From Clostridiales bacterium (GTDB lineage Bacteria > Bacillota > Clostridia > Oscillospirales > Oscillospiraceae), in the NCBI GenBank assembly GCA_004555655.1, contig SFHJ01000006.1, positions 1-64,000 of the forward strand: 64,000 nt of DNA. The letters are read 5' to 3'. Made by a program: the position numbers and the translations under genes. The notes beneath the pieces were generated by a model that searched no databases, had not been told where the DNA came from, and worked only from the letters and a program-made list of their open reading frames with translations. Positions within the stretch are counted from its first letter, which is position 1, and every line of letters starts with the position of its first letter. Positions 1 to 8,438 of the stretch are shown here, in pieces.

Positions 1-202
1 CTTACCACACAAATCTTTCCCGCAGAAGCGTCCACCGTTAAGGGCGTCCCCCTAATCTTCCTGTCCGAAGATCAGGACACCCCCTAAACTATGAGTGTCC
101 ATTCTGCAGGGTACAGTTTACTTTGTGACCAGGACTCCACCCAAACAACTCCATTTTTATATGTATCGTCAACAATTCTCCTCTTTCCTGGTCATCTACT
201 AT

Positions 203-232
203 AAAAAGGCTCTTCAACGAAGAGCCTTTTTT
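203..232 (+). terminator. Rho-independent terminator upstream of the IS66 remnant
   Basis: A 7-bp stem (GGCTCTT at 208-214 with AAGAGCC at 220-226) with a 5-base loop is flanked by an A run before and six Ts after. It probably ends a transcript entering from the left of the window. Bases 1-202 hold no gene that I can recognise. Confidence 0.75.
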
Positions 233-348
233 ACGTAAGCGCTCAATAACCACCCGCCTAGTAACTCACCCTTCTCCATGAGATAATATGCCCAAGACTT
301 GAAAAACCCACGGTGAGTTTTTCAAGAAGACGAAAGGGGTGTATAGAA

Positions 349-669
349 ATGGCAGATGTGCTGGCAGTGCGGGACGAGTATCGAGCACAGCAGTGGGCAA
401 TGGTGGTTCAGGAGTGCCGCAGCAGCGGCTTGACCAACCGGGAATATTGCAGACAGCGTGGGATCTCCGAAAAGAGCTTCTACTACTGGCAGCGTAAGTT
501 CCGTACTCAGATTGTTGCGTCTGCTGCACCACAGCTGGTGCAGTTGGAGGCAGTCTCGGTCACAGAGGAAGTGCTGCAGATCCAGTACCGGGGAGCGGAA
601 CTGCGTTTGCCTGCCGGGGTGGACATGGACGCAGTCACTGCATTGCTCCGCTCCATTCAGTCGCTATGA
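349..669 (+). CDS. tnpA: IS66-family accessory protein TnpA
   Basis: This 106-residue protein is an IS66-type accessory (helix-turn-helix) protein. The segment around residues 25-50 (GLTNREYCRQRGISEKSFYYWQ, split here as GLTNREYCRQ and GISEKSFYYWQ) is the typical HTH of these proteins, which read 'W..yC...gis..tFy.W'. The start at 349 is preferred over an upstream in-frame codon at 313 because a GAAAGGGG ribosome site lies just before it. The 3' end overlaps the tnpB start by 4 bases, as is usual in IS66. The gene seems intact, but the element that carried it is not. Confidence 0.8.
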   Translation: MADVLAVRDEYRAQQWAMVVQECRSSGLTNREYCRQRGISEKSFYYWQRKFRTQIVASAAPQLVQLEAVSVTEEVLQIQYRGAELRLPAGVDMDAVTALLRSIQSL

Positions 670-749
670 TGGATCTGAGCAAGGTTCGCAACTATTACGT
701 TGCCTGCGGCTATACAGATCTCCGTCTTGGAATCGACGGCCCTGCCGCA
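666..749 (+). pseudogene. tnpB: 5' fragment of IS66 tnpB (Orf2)
   Basis: The first 28 codons read as the N-terminus of the IS66 Orf2 protein, including the 'ACGYTDLRLGIDG' block. The reading then runs into unrelated sequence with no further similarity and ends at a stop in about 90 codons. About three quarters of the usual gene of roughly 115 codons is missing. It is a non-functional remnant. Confidence 0.75.
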
Positions 750-836
750 GTAGGAATAACTAAAAAGTGCACACCCCTTGGCTCAAAAATGCACACTCCG
801 CCTACCTTTCATCAAAAGGTACGTACAGAAAATGCA

Positions 837-881
837 AACAGGCTCTGCAGCGACCGTTTCCGAATCGCCGTAGAGCCTGTT
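837..881. repeat. Perfect 10-bp inverted repeat beside the IS66 remnant
   Basis: AACAGGCTCT (837-846) and AGAGCCTGTT (872-881) are perfect reverse complements separated by 25 bases. The surrounding 750-930 region has no gene. Two near-identical GTGCACACC/ATGCACACT words lie at about 767-800. This may be debris from a second mobile element or a weak terminator. I cannot assign it. Confidence 0.4.
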
Positions 882-933
882 ATCGTTAAAAGGTATAGGA
901 AAACCCTTGTAAATAAGGGCTTTTGCAAAAAGA

Positions 934-982
934 AACTGGACACCCGCTTCGATACGCATTGTATCAAAACTGGTGTCCAGTT
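934..982 (-). terminator. Stem-loop downstream of tRNA-Arg, probable terminator
   Basis: An 11-bp perfect inverted repeat (934-944 with 972-982) encloses a smaller GATAC/GTATC stem. Read on the minus strand it begins directly after the tRNA 3' end and is followed by a T-rich stretch (TTTCTTTTTG). It probably ends the tRNA transcript. Confidence 0.6.
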
Positions 983-983
983 A

Positions 984-1060
984 TGGTACGCCGGAAGGGA
1001 CTCGAACCCCCGACCTACTGGTTCGTAGCCAGTCACTCTATCCAACTGAGCTACCGGCGC
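984..1060 (-). tRNA. tRNA-Arg (anticodon ACG)
   Basis: On the minus strand the 77 nt fold as a full cloverleaf. The acceptor GCGCCGG pairs with CCGGCGT (one G-U pair). The D stem is GCTC/GAGT. The anticodon stem ACTGG/CCAGT encloses CTACGAA, giving anticodon ACG. A TTCGAGT T-loop is present. The CCA end is encoded (984-986). The ACG anticodon reads CGN arginine codons after wobble modification. It lies just downstream of argS, on the same strand. Confidence 0.95.
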
Positions 1061-1201
1061 ATATGCAGCTACCGTGTATTCTACCACATGCCGCTGGCGC
1101 TGGCTGGTAATTACTGATTTATTTCTTGTATAAAAACGTATATTTTGTGTATCTGCGGGCGTGAATCCCATGGGAAGCAGCGGCGGCCTGAAACGCGAAA
1201 A

Positions 1202-1228
1202 CGCCGGAACGCGATAGGCGTTCCGGCG
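1202..1228 (-). terminator. Terminator of argS
   Basis: A perfect 11-bp stem (CGCCGGAACGC, 1202-1212, with its complement at 1218-1228) and 5-base loop lie about 10 bases beyond the argS stop. On the minus strand a TTTT stretch follows the stem. Confidence 0.8.
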
Positions 1229-1238
1229 CTTCTGAACC

Positions 1239-3008
1239 TTACATCTTTTCAGGCGCTTCAAAGCCGAGCAGGTCAATGCACGTCTCGAGCACACGCTTGG
1301 CCAGCGTGATAAGCCCGATGTAGCCCTGCTGCCGGGCCGGGTCGGACTCGGAGAGGATACGCGTCTCATGATAGAAACGGTTGACCGCGCCGGAGAGCTC
1401 ATAGATATACGCGCAGAGCACGTTCGGCTGGATGTCGACATACGCCTGCGTCAGATCGTCGGCGAACCGGCTGAGCTGCAGCATGAGGTCCTTCTCGGTC
1501 TGCGTCTGCGGCGGCAGGATGGTGAGCTGCGCGGGAATCGTGCCGCACTGCTCGGCGTACTTGGCGAGAATAGACTTGATACGCACGATGGTGTAGAGGA
1601 TATACGGGCCGGTGTTGCCCTCGGTGGCGCTGAAGCGGTCCATGTCGAAGGCGTAGTCCTTGGTGGCGAGGTTTGAAAGGTCGCCGTACTTGAGCGCCGC
1701 CACGGCGATGATGTGTGCGATCTCGTCAACGGCGTCGCCGGTGATGACGTCGTTCTGCAAAATGCGCTGCTTGACGGTGTCGGTGATCTCGTCGAGCAGG
1801 TACTCCAGCCGCATCAGACCGCCGCTGCGGGTCTTGAAGGGCTTGCCGTCCTTGCCGTTCATGGTGCCGAAGCCGATGTGGATGAGCTGCGTCTCGGGCC
1901 GGATGATACCGGTCTTCTTCGCGGTGCGGAACACCTGCTCAAAGTGCAGGCCCTGCCGCTTGTCGACGACGTAGATGACGCGGTCGGGATGGTAGTCCTG
2001 CTCGCGCTGCACAAGCGTGGCGAGGTCGGTGGTGGCGTAGAGCGTCGCACCGTCGGACTTCAGGATGATGCACGGCGGAATCTCCTTCTTGTCCTCGGGC
2101 AGCTGCACGGGCACGACCAGCGCGCCCTGGCTCTCGACGGCATAGCCCTCGTCGCGGAAGCGCTGAACCATGTCGGCAATGTAGGGCTCGGCGTCGCTCT
2201 CGCCCTTCCAGAGGTCAAATTCGACGTTGAGATTTGCGTAGTTTTTCTTGAGGTCGGCCACGGAGACGTTCATGATGTGCTGCCAGATGGCCATATAGCC
2301 GCGATCGCCCTGCTGGAGTTTGACGGTCGCTGCATGCGCGCGGGCGGAGAACTCGGGATCTTCCTTGCTGCGTGCAGACGCGGCGGGATAGATTTTCTCC
2401 AGCTCGGAGATGGTGAACGGCGCCTCGGTGGGGTATTCGCCGGTGAAATCGGGGTCAAAATAGGGCAGCTCCGGATTCTTGTCGCGCACGCCCTCGATGA
2501 TAAGGCCCATCTGCAGGCCCCAGTCGCCGAGATGCACGTCGCCCACGACCTGATTGCCAAAGTAGCGCTCGATGCGCTTGATGGCCTCGCCGATGATGGC
2601 CGGACGGATATGGCCCACGTGCAGCGGCTTTGCCACGTTCGCGCCGCCGTAGTCGATGACCACGCTCTTGGGCGGGTTTTCCTGCTGCAGGCCGAACTTT
2701 TCGCTGACGGCCATCTGATTGACATAGTCCGCGACTGCCTCGGGCGCCAGACGCAGGTTGATAAAGCCGGGCTTCACGGCCTCGACAAGCGAGAACATGC
2801 CGCTGCCCGCGAGCTGCTGCACCACGTCTTCTGCGATGGCCATGGGAGCCTTGTGATACTGCTTTGCGGCAGGCAGCGCGCCGTTGCACTGGTATTCGCA
2901 CAGGTCGGGCCGTCCCGAGACGCTGGCGCGGCCGTAGGAGGCGTCGTAGCCAGCGCGTTCAAAGGCCTGCGCAAGCTGACCGGAGATAAGATCGATCAGT
3001 TTTTCCAT
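1239..3008 (-). CDS. argS: Arginyl-tRNA synthetase
   Basis: This class I synthetase charges tRNA-Arg with arginine using ATP. The 589-residue length is typical. The HIGH-type ATP motif appears as HVGHIRPAIIGEA at about residue 131. The arginine-recognising N-terminal (Add-1) domain precedes it, and a C-terminal DALR anticodon-binding domain follows (around residues 465-589, 'GNTGPYILYT' just before it). As in many ArgS proteins, there is no canonical KMSKS; the equivalent loop reads GKPFKTRSGG. The ATG at 3008 follows a GAGAGGGG ribosome site. It is divergent from the arginine deiminase operon and next to a tRNA-Arg gene. The short leader leaves no room for a T-box. Confidence 0.97.
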   Translation of the reverse strand: MEKLIDLISGQLAQAFERAGYDASYGRASVSGRPDLCEYQCNGALPAAKQYHKAPMAIAEDVVQQLAGSGMFSLVEAVKPGFINLRLAPEAVADYVNQMAVSEKFGLQQENPPKSVVIDYGGANVAKPLHVGHIRPAIIGEAIKRIERYFGNQVVGDVHLGDWGLQMGLIIEGVRDKNPELPYFDPDFTGEYPTEAPFTISELEKIYPAASARSKEDPEFSARAHAATVKLQQGDRGYMAIWQHIMNVSVADLKKNYANLNVEFDLWKGESDAEPYIADMVQRFRDEGYAVESQGALVVPVQLPEDKKEIPPCIILKSDGATLYATTDLATLVQREQDYHPDRVIYVVDKRQGLHFEQVFRTAKKTGIIRPETQLIHIGFGTMNGKDGKPFKTRSGGLMRLEYLLDEITDTVKQRILQNDVITGDAVDEIAHIIAVAALKYGDLSNLATKDYAFDMDRFSATEGNTGPYILYTIVRIKSILAKYAEQCGTIPAQLTILPPQTQTEKDLMLQLSRFADDLTQAYVDIQPNVLCAYIYELSGAVNRFYHETRILSESDPARQQGYIGLITLAKRVLETCIDLLGFEAPEKM

Positions 3009-3058
3009 GGAGAAATTCCCCTCTCAAATAAAAAATAAGAACTTTGTATGGTTTTTGC

Positions 3059-3087
3059 ATTATAGCACAAAATATTTGCGCTGTACA
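3059..3087 (-). promoter_or_regulatory. Promoter of argS (extended -10)
   Basis: On the minus strand TGTACA (3087-3082) and a consensus TATAAT (3064-3059) are separated by exactly 17 bp, with TGC directly before the -10 box. The leader to the argS start is about 45-50 nt. Confidence 0.75.
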
Positions 3088-3273
3088 TCCCCAAAATTCC
3101 TTTGAATTGTGAAGAAATTGGAAATTCAGTGAAAACTCCGCGGCGATTTTTTACAATTTTGAAAATGGGGAGAATATGGCCGTATCCCGCGCCGGCAGGC
3201 GCGTCAGCCGCTGAGGGAGGAAAAACGCAGGCTGGTATTGGTGATTTTGCTCAAAACGGATCGGCGGGCGCAT

Positions 3274-3319
3274 TGGAAAAAAATAAAAATATACAATCAC
3301 CACCTTTGGTTTTTTCCAA
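3274..3319. repeat. Inverted repeat in the argS-arcA intergenic region
   Basis: TTGGAAAAAA (3274-3283) and TTTTTTCCAA (3310-3319) are perfect reverse complements across an AT-rich 26-base spacer. They lie upstream of the structured arcA leader. This could be a regulator site, or an RNA stem if transcription starts upstream. The rest of 3100-3350 shows no gene. Confidence 0.45.
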
Positions 3320-3351
3320 CGCCTGGCTGGCCGATAGGATATGATAAATAT

Positions 3352-3480
3352 GGTTCCGGTACTCTCAGCGGACAAGAGGCAACCCCCTGGAGGCGAAAAA
3401 TCGCCGAAAAATGAGTTGCTCCTTGTCTGCTGAGGGCGCCGATCCATGATCGCGATCATGGAAAAAACAGTACCGGCAAC
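3352..3480 (+). promoter_or_regulatory. Structured 5' leader of arcA, possible cis-regulatory RNA
   Basis: Three nested pairings can be drawn. An outer stem of 8 bp pairs CCGGTACT (3356-3363) with AGTACCGG (3469-3476). Inside it lies a 20-bp arm (3364-3383 with 3415-3434, one mismatch and two G-U pairs), capped by a small GGCGA/TCGCC hairpin. The third arm is a perfect 18-bp palindrome (3444-3461). Together they form a three-way-junction shape ending about 50 bases before the arcA start. The sequence does not match a riboswitch consensus that I know. The long arms and separate stems argue against chance, but function is inferred. Confidence 0.45.
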
Positions 3481-3532
3481 GCCAAAGCGCGCTGGCAGGG
3501 CCGGAATACGAAAGCACATGATTGGAGGAGCT

Positions 3533-4762
3533 ATGAAAGGTATTTGTGTTCGAAGCGAGATCAACCCGCTGAAAAAAGTTCTTCTGCACCGTCCGGGCCG
3601 TGAGCTGCTGCATCTGACGCCGGACCGTCTGGGCGAGCTGCTGTTTGACGACATTCCCTTCCTGAAGGTCGCACAGCAGGAGCATGACGCGTTTGCGCAG
3701 ATTCTGCGTGACAACGGCGTCGAGGTCGTTTATCTGGAGGACCTCATGACCGACGTGCTGCGGCTGCATCCGGGCCTCGTCAAGCCGTTTTTGTATCAGT
3801 GGCTGACCGAGGGCAACATCAAAACCCAGAAGTGGCAGGATAAGAACTACCACTATTTGATTGAGAACTTCAAGGGCAAGGCGCTCGTGGAAAAGACCAT
3901 GGAGGGCATCACGCTCAAGGAGATGGGCGGCGCTTCGGCGTATTCGCTGCAGGATCTCATCGCCCCGGCGGACGATCTGGTCGTCGACCCGATGCCCAAC
4001 CTCTACTTCACCCGTGACCCGTTTGCGTCTGTCGGCACCGGCGTGTTCCTGCACAAGATGCGCTTCCCGACCCGCTGCCGCGAGACCATCTACGCGGACT
4101 ATATCTTCCGGTATCATCCCGACTTTGAGGGCCTTGTCACGCGTTACTACGACCGTACCGACCATGCCAACATCGAAGGCGGCGACGTGCTGAACCTGAC
4201 CGAGGACACGCTGGCCATCGGCATCTCGCAGCGTACCTCGCCTGACGCCATCGAGGTGGCGGCCCGCAACCTCTTCAACGACCCCGATGCCAAGATCCGC
4301 ACCGTGCTGGCGTTCGATATTCCGGCGTGCCGTGCGTTCATGCATCTCGACACCGTGTTCACGCAGATCGACGTGGACAAGTACACCGTGCATCCCGCGA
4401 TCCTCGGGCCGCTGACCGTGTATGAGATCACGCCGAACCACAAGGACCCCAGCGAGCTGTGCATCAAGCGCGTCGACTCCGACCTGCAGCACATTCTGGA
4501 GAAGTACACGCATATGGACAAGGTGCAGCTCATCTACTGCGGCGGCGATGATCTGATCGCTTCGGCCCGCGAGCAGTGGAACGACGGCTCGAACACGCTG
4601 TGCATCGCGCCTGGCAAGATCGTGGTCTACGAGCGCAACGACGTGACAAACGAGATTCTTGACAAAGCCGGCATCACCGTGCTGCAGATGCCGTCGGCCG
4701 AGCTGTCGAGAGGCCGCGGCGGCCCGCGCTGCATGTCCATGCCGCTCATCCGCGCAGAATAA
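3533..4762 (+). CDS. arcA: Arginine deiminase
   Basis: The enzyme hydrolyses L-arginine to citrulline and ammonia, the first step of the ADI pathway. The protein has 409 residues, the usual size. Visible motifs include the substrate-binding block PNLYFTRDPFAS (about 160-171), IEGGDVLNL (about 219), FMHLDTVFTQID (His and Asp, about 269-280) and the C-terminal nucleophile in GRGGPRCMSMP (Cys400). The ATG at 3533 follows GGAGGAGC; an in-frame upstream ATG at 3446 falls inside a palindrome of the leader and lacks a ribosome site. arcB follows after 87 bp. The operon arcA-arcB-arcC-antiporter yields ATP from arginine. Confidence 0.97.
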   Translation: MKGICVRSEINPLKKVLLHRPGRELLHLTPDRLGELLFDDIPFLKVAQQEHDAFAQILRDNGVEVVYLEDLMTDVLRLHPGLVKPFLYQWLTEGNIKTQKWQDKNYHYLIENFKGKALVEKTMEGITLKEMGGASAYSLQDLIAPADDLVVDPMPNLYFTRDPFASVGTGVFLHKMRFPTRCRETIYADYIFRYHPDFEGLVTRYYDRTDHANIEGGDVLNLTEDTLAIGISQRTSPDAIEVAARNLFNDPDAKIRTVLAFDIPACRAFMHLDTVFTQIDVDKYTVHPAILGPLTVYEITPNHKDPSELCIKRVDSDLQHILEKYTHMDKVQLIYCGGDDLIASAREQWNDGSNTLCIAPGKIVVYERNDVTNEILDKAGITVLQMPSAELSRGRGGPRCMSMPLIRAE

Positions 4763-4849
4763 TGAAATCAATGCCCGCCGGCCGGGCTGCCGGGGGCTGC
4801 GAAGCATAATCCATCAAAAATCACAATATCGTTTAGGAGGAACCATACT

Positions 4850-5842
4850 ATGGGTGTCAACATCAGAGGAAGAAGCTTCCTCACCCTGCTCGACTTCACC
4901 CCCGCAGAAATCAACTATATGCTCGATCTCGCCGCCGAATTCAAGCGCATGAAGAGAAACGGCGTGGAGCACAAGTACCTCACCGACAAGCAGGTCGTTT
5001 TGCTGTTCGAGAAGACCTCTACCCGCACCCGCTGCGCGTTCGAGGTCGGCGCGCGTGACCTCGGCATGGGCGTAACGTTCCTGGACCCCGGCTCGTCGCA
5101 GATGGGCAAGAAGGAATCCCTGGCCGACACCGCCAAGGTTCTGGGCCGCATGTATGACGGTATCGAGTACCGCGGCTTCAAGCAGTCCGTGGTTGAGGAT
5201 CTGGCCCGCTACTCTGGTGTTCCCGTATGGAACGGCCTGACCGACGACTTCCATCCCACCCAGATGCTGGCCGACATCCTGACCGTCCGCGAGGAGTTCG
5301 GCGATGTCCGCGGCCGCAAGCTGACCTTCTTCGGCGACGCGCGCAACAACGTTGCCAACTCCCTGATGGTCGTCTGCGCCAAGCTGGGCATGCACTTCTG
5401 TGCCTGCGGCCCGGAGGAGCTGATGCCGTCTGCCGAGCTGGTCGCCAAGTGCCAGGCTGTCGCCGCCGAGACCGGCGCCGTTCTGGAGTTCACCAGCGAC
5501 GTCGCGCAGGGCGCGAAGGACTGCGACGTGCTCTACACCGACATCTGGGTCAGCATGGGCGAGCCTGCTGAGCTGTGGGAGAAGCGCATCAAGCTGCTGC
5601 TGCCGTATCAGGTCAACAAGGAAGTCATGGCCATGGCTAAGCCCACCGCGATCTTCCTGCACTGCCTGCCGTCGTTCCACGACCGTGAGACGACCATCGG
5701 CGAGGACATCTATCAGAAGTTCGGCCTCGAAGCCATGGAAGTCACCGACGATGTGTTCCTTGGCAAGCAGGCACGTCAGTTCGAGGAGGCGGAGAATCGC
5801 ATGCATACCATCAAGGCGGTCATGTATGCGACTCTGAAGTAA
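4850..5842 (+). CDS. arcB: Ornithine carbamoyltransferase (catabolic)
   Basis: In this context the enzyme runs in reverse, cleaving citrulline with phosphate to carbamoyl phosphate and ornithine. The protein has 330 residues. The carbamoyl phosphate site STRTR is at about residue 57. HPTQ (about 140) and the ornithine-site motif HCLPSF (about 270; usually HCLPAF) are present. GGAGG precedes the start. It lies between arcA and arcC with a 3-base gap to arcC. The position in the ADI operon, rather than sequence alone, supports the catabolic rather than biosynthetic role. Confidence 0.95.
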   Translation: MGVNIRGRSFLTLLDFTPAEINYMLDLAAEFKRMKRNGVEHKYLTDKQVVLLFEKTSTRTRCAFEVGARDLGMGVTFLDPGSSQMGKKESLADTAKVLGRMYDGIEYRGFKQSVVEDLARYSGVPVWNGLTDDFHPTQMLADILTVREEFGDVRGRKLTFFGDARNNVANSLMVVCAKLGMHFCACGPEELMPSAELVAKCQAVAAETGAVLEFTSDVAQGAKDCDVLYTDIWVSMGEPAELWEKRIKLLLPYQVNKEVMAMAKPTAIFLHCLPSFHDRETTIGEDIYQKFGLEAMEVTDDVFLGKQARQFEEAENRMHTIKAVMYATLK

Positions 5843-5845
5843 GCT

Positions 5846-6784
5846 ATGGCAGAACGTATTGTGGTAGCCCTGGGCGGAAACGCCCTGGGCAATACGCCCG
5901 AGCAGCAGCTCGCGCTCGTGCAGGGCACGGCAAAGACCATTGTGGATCTGGTGGAGAAGGGCTACGAGGTCGTCATCGGCCACGGCAACGGCCCGCAGGT
6001 CGGCATGATCAACCTTGCCATGGAATTTTCCGCCAACAAGGGCGGCAATACCCCCTATATGCCGTTCCCCGAGTGCGGCGCAATGACGCAGGGCTATATC
6101 GGCTATCACCTGCAGCAGGCCATTCAGGCGGAGCTTGCCGCGCGCGGCATCAAAAAGCCCTGCGCCACCGTGGTCACGCAGGTCGTCGTCGATGAAAACG
6201 ACCCCGGCTTCCAGCATCCAACCAAGCCCGTGGGCAGCTTCTACACCAAGGAAGAGGCCGACAAGATCGCAGCCGAGAAGGGCTTCATCTTTGTCGAGGA
6301 CGCCGGCCGCGGCTACCGCCGTGTGGTTCCTTCGCCCATCCCCAAGCGCATCGTGGAGCTCGAGGTTGTCGAGCAGCTGGTCGCCTCCGGTGCGATCGTC
6401 ATCACTGTCGGCGGCGGCGGCATCCCCGTTGTTGAGACGCAGAACGGTCTCAAGGGCGTGGCGGCCGTCATCGATAAGGACCGCGCAAGCTCGCTGCTGG
6501 CGCAGGATCTGAAGGCCGACCGGCTCATCATCCTCACTGCGGTTGACCGCGTATGCATCAACTTCAACAAGCCCGATCAGAAGGAACTGCCCAGCATGAC
6601 GCTGGCTGAGGCCGAGCAGTATATCGGCGAAAAGCAGTTCGCGCCCGGCAGCATGCTGCCCAAGGTGCAGTCGTGTATGGAGTTCGTGAAGAACAATGCT
6701 CACGGCGGCACGGCGCTCATCACATCTCTGTCGCGCGCGGCTGAGGCCCTCGAGGGCAAGACCGGCACGGTTCTGACGAAGTGA
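5846..6784 (+). CDS. arcC: Carbamate kinase
   Basis: Carbamate kinase transfers phosphate from carbamoyl phosphate to ADP, giving ATP, CO2 and ammonia. It is the energy-yielding step of the ADI pathway. The 312-residue protein starts with the family's VVALGGNAL block and has GHGNGPQVG at about residue 46 and a GGGGIPV loop at about 191. It belongs to the amino acid kinase fold. The start lies 3 bases after the arcB stop with no strong ribosome site, so translational coupling is likely. Confidence 0.95.
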   Translation: MAERIVVALGGNALGNTPEQQLALVQGTAKTIVDLVEKGYEVVIGHGNGPQVGMINLAMEFSANKGGNTPYMPFPECGAMTQGYIGYHLQQAIQAELAARGIKKPCATVVTQVVVDENDPGFQHPTKPVGSFYTKEEADKIAAEKGFIFVEDAGRGYRRVVPSPIPKRIVELEVVEQLVASGAIVITVGGGGIPVVETQNGLKGVAAVIDKDRASSLLAQDLKADRLIILTAVDRVCINFNKPDQKELPSMTLAEAEQYIGEKQFAPGSMLPKVQSCMEFVKNNAHGGTALITSLSRAAEALEGKTGTVLTK

Positions 6785-6821
6785 AGGGCCTGCCCGCCAG
6801 AATGAAGAGGAGGAAGAAACC

Positions 6822-8264
6822 ATGAAAAAGAACAAGCGACGTGCGATAAGCACATTTGCGATTCTGCTTTGTGTGCTGCTGCTGGTGGCCATCGCCACCT
6901 GGATTGCGCAGGGCAGCACCTACACCGATCCCGAGACCGGTGAGACGGCGGAAGTCGTCGGCGCAAGCCTGAGCGACATTCTCATGGCGCCGATCAACGG
7001 CTGGCATGACGCCGGCGATGTCATCGGCTTTGTATTCTGCCTGGGTGCCTTCCTGGCCATCGTGACGGCCACGGGCGCGCTGGAGACCGGTATCCATGTG
7101 CTGGTGAAGAAGCTGCACGGCAAGGAGATTGCGCTCATCTGGATTCTGATGTTCGTGTTCTCCATCGGCGGCACCACCTACGGCATGGGCGAAGAAACTG
7201 TCGGCTTCTACATCCTGCTGGCGGCGACCATGATGGCCGCGGGCTTTGACCCGCTGGTCGGTGCGGCAACCGTTCTGCTCGGTGCCGGCAGCGGCGTTCT
7301 GGGCTCCACCATCAACCCCTTTGCCACCGGCGCTGCCGTGGCGTCCGCGGGTGTGGACGTCAACATGGGCACGATCTATGTGCTCGGCATCATCCTGTGG
7401 CTCGTGACCTACTTCATTTCCGCGTTCTTTGTCACCCGCTATGCCAAGGCCGTGAAGAACAAGAAGGGCTCGATCCTCACAGCTGACCAGCTCGAGACCT
7501 GCCGCGCAGCCTACGGCGGCGCGACCGAGATCGATGAGGACGTCAAGCTCACCGGCCGCCAGAAGATCGTTCTGGTCATCTTCGGCCTGTCCTTCGTCAT
7601 CATGATCCTGGGCTTCATCCCCTGGGAAGAACTGTCCGCAAGCGTCTTCGGCGCACTGGGCTGGTCCGGCTTCCTCACCGGCAACCCGTTCGGCTGGTGG
7701 TGGTTCGATGACGCCGCGATCTGGTTCCTGCTGATGGGCATCATCATCGGCCTCATCGGTCTGGAAGACAAGGGCAAGCTCATGAGCTGCATCATCTCCG
7801 GCTTCGCCGACATGATCTCCGTCAACCTTGTTATCGCGCTGGCGCGTGCGACCTCCGTGCTGATGAGCGTGTCGGGTCTTGGCACCTGGCTGGTCGAGGC
7901 CTCGGTCACTGCGCTCTCGTCCTCCGGCCTGCCCGCAGCGGTGTTCGGTTTCCTCGATTACCTGCTGCACATCGGCCTGAGCTTCCTGGTCCCGTCTTCG
8001 TCCGGTCTGGCCGGCCTGTCGGCGCCGATTGTCTCGCCGATCGTCCGCGGCATGGGCTGGTCTGTCGAGACCTCCATCATGATCAACGTCGCCGCCAACG
8101 GCTTCGTGAACCTGTTCACGCCGACCTGCGGCTTCATCATGGGCGGTCTGGCTCTTGCCAGAATCCCGTATGAGACCTGGCTGAAGTGGGCCGGCAAGGT
8201 GCTGGCTGTGATCGGTGTGGTCGTGGCCGTGATCCTGACTGTCGCAATGCTCGTTCTGAGCTGA
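6822..8264 (+). CDS. YfcC/DcuC-family transporter, probable arginine/ornithine antiporter
   Basis: This 480-residue polytopic membrane protein has about 11-12 hydrophobic segments and the glycine-rich hairpin features of the YfcC (C4-dicarboxylate carrier-like) family. Members of this family serve as ArcD in streptococcal ADI operons and exchange arginine for ornithine without energy input. The place at the end of arcABC, 37 bp after arcC with a GGAGG site, supports the same job here. The substrate is inferred from context. It is not an APC-type ArcD. A strong hairpin lies about 50 bp downstream. Confidence 0.85.
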   Translation: MKKNKRRAISTFAILLCVLLLVAIATWIAQGSTYTDPETGETAEVVGASLSDILMAPINGWHDAGDVIGFVFCLGAFLAIVTATGALETGIHVLVKKLHGKEIALIWILMFVFSIGGTTYGMGEETVGFYILLAATMMAAGFDPLVGAATVLLGAGSGVLGSTINPFATGAAVASAGVDVNMGTIYVLGIILWLVTYFISAFFVTRYAKAVKNKKGSILTADQLETCRAAYGGATEIDEDVKLTGRQKIVLVIFGLSFVIMILGFIPWEELSASVFGALGWSGFLTGNPFGWWWFDDAAIWFLLMGIIIGLIGLEDKGKLMSCIISGFADMISVNLVIALARATSVLMSVSGLGTWLVEASVTALSSSGLPAAVFGFLDYLLHIGLSFLVPSSSGLAGLSAPIVSPIVRGMGWSVETSIMINVAANGFVNLFTPTCGFIMGGLALARIPYETWLKWAGKVLAVIGVVVAVILTVAMLVLS

Positions 8265-8313
8265 TTTCCTGCACAAATAAATCCCTGTTTTTACCTCATT
8301 TCTCAAAGGCTTT

Positions 8314-8347
8314 GCTGCATATGTGCGCTTCGGCGCACATATGCAGC
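8314..8347 (+). terminator. Terminator-like hairpin after the ADI operon
   Basis: A perfect 15-bp stem (8314-8328 with 8333-8347) is capped by a TTCG tetraloop. It is followed by a mixed T-rich tail rather than a clean T run. It separates the ADI operon from the AraC-family regulator gene. Confidence 0.65.
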
Positions 8348-8371
8348 GGCTTTATCCGTTTTCGACAAAAA

Positions 8372-8405
8372 TTGACATGCCATATCGGGAAACATCGTGT
8401 ATAAT
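8372..8405 (+). promoter_or_regulatory. Possible promoter of the AraC-type regulator gene
   Basis: TTGACA (8372-8377) and TATAAT (8400-8405) are both consensus boxes, but they are 22 bp apart, longer than the usual 17. A MerR-like or activator-dependent promoter, or use of the -10 box with another -35, would explain this. The -10 box overlaps the first possible start codon (GTG 8397), which argues for the downstream start. Confidence 0.4.
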
Positions 8406-8438
8406 AAAGATAAAATACAGGAAAAAGAAGGTGCGCGC

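Larger units (their letters stand above)
235..749 (+). mobile_element. Remnant of an IS66-family insertion sequence (left end, tnpA, 5' tnpB)
   Basis: The segment opens with GTAAGCG at 235, which resembles IS66-family termini. It contains an intact accessory gene (tnpA) and the first 28 codons of tnpB. Homology then stops abruptly near 749, and no tnpC transposase follows. The element is therefore inactive and truncated at its right end. It lies less than 250 bp from a tRNA gene. The exact left boundary rests on the terminal motif only. Confidence 0.65.

Noticed and set aside
3009..3100. T-box leader for argS
   Set aside because: Only about 50 nt separate the promoter from the start codon, too short for a T-box, and no specifier or antiterminator element is seen.
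4814..6919. 701-codon minus-strand open frame over arcB and arcC
   Set aside because: Shadow frame of two well-supported enzymes.
6822..8264. C4-dicarboxylate transporter for succinate
   Set aside because: The fold family includes dicarboxylate carriers, but the location at the end of arcABC fits the ArcD-type use of YfcC proteins better.
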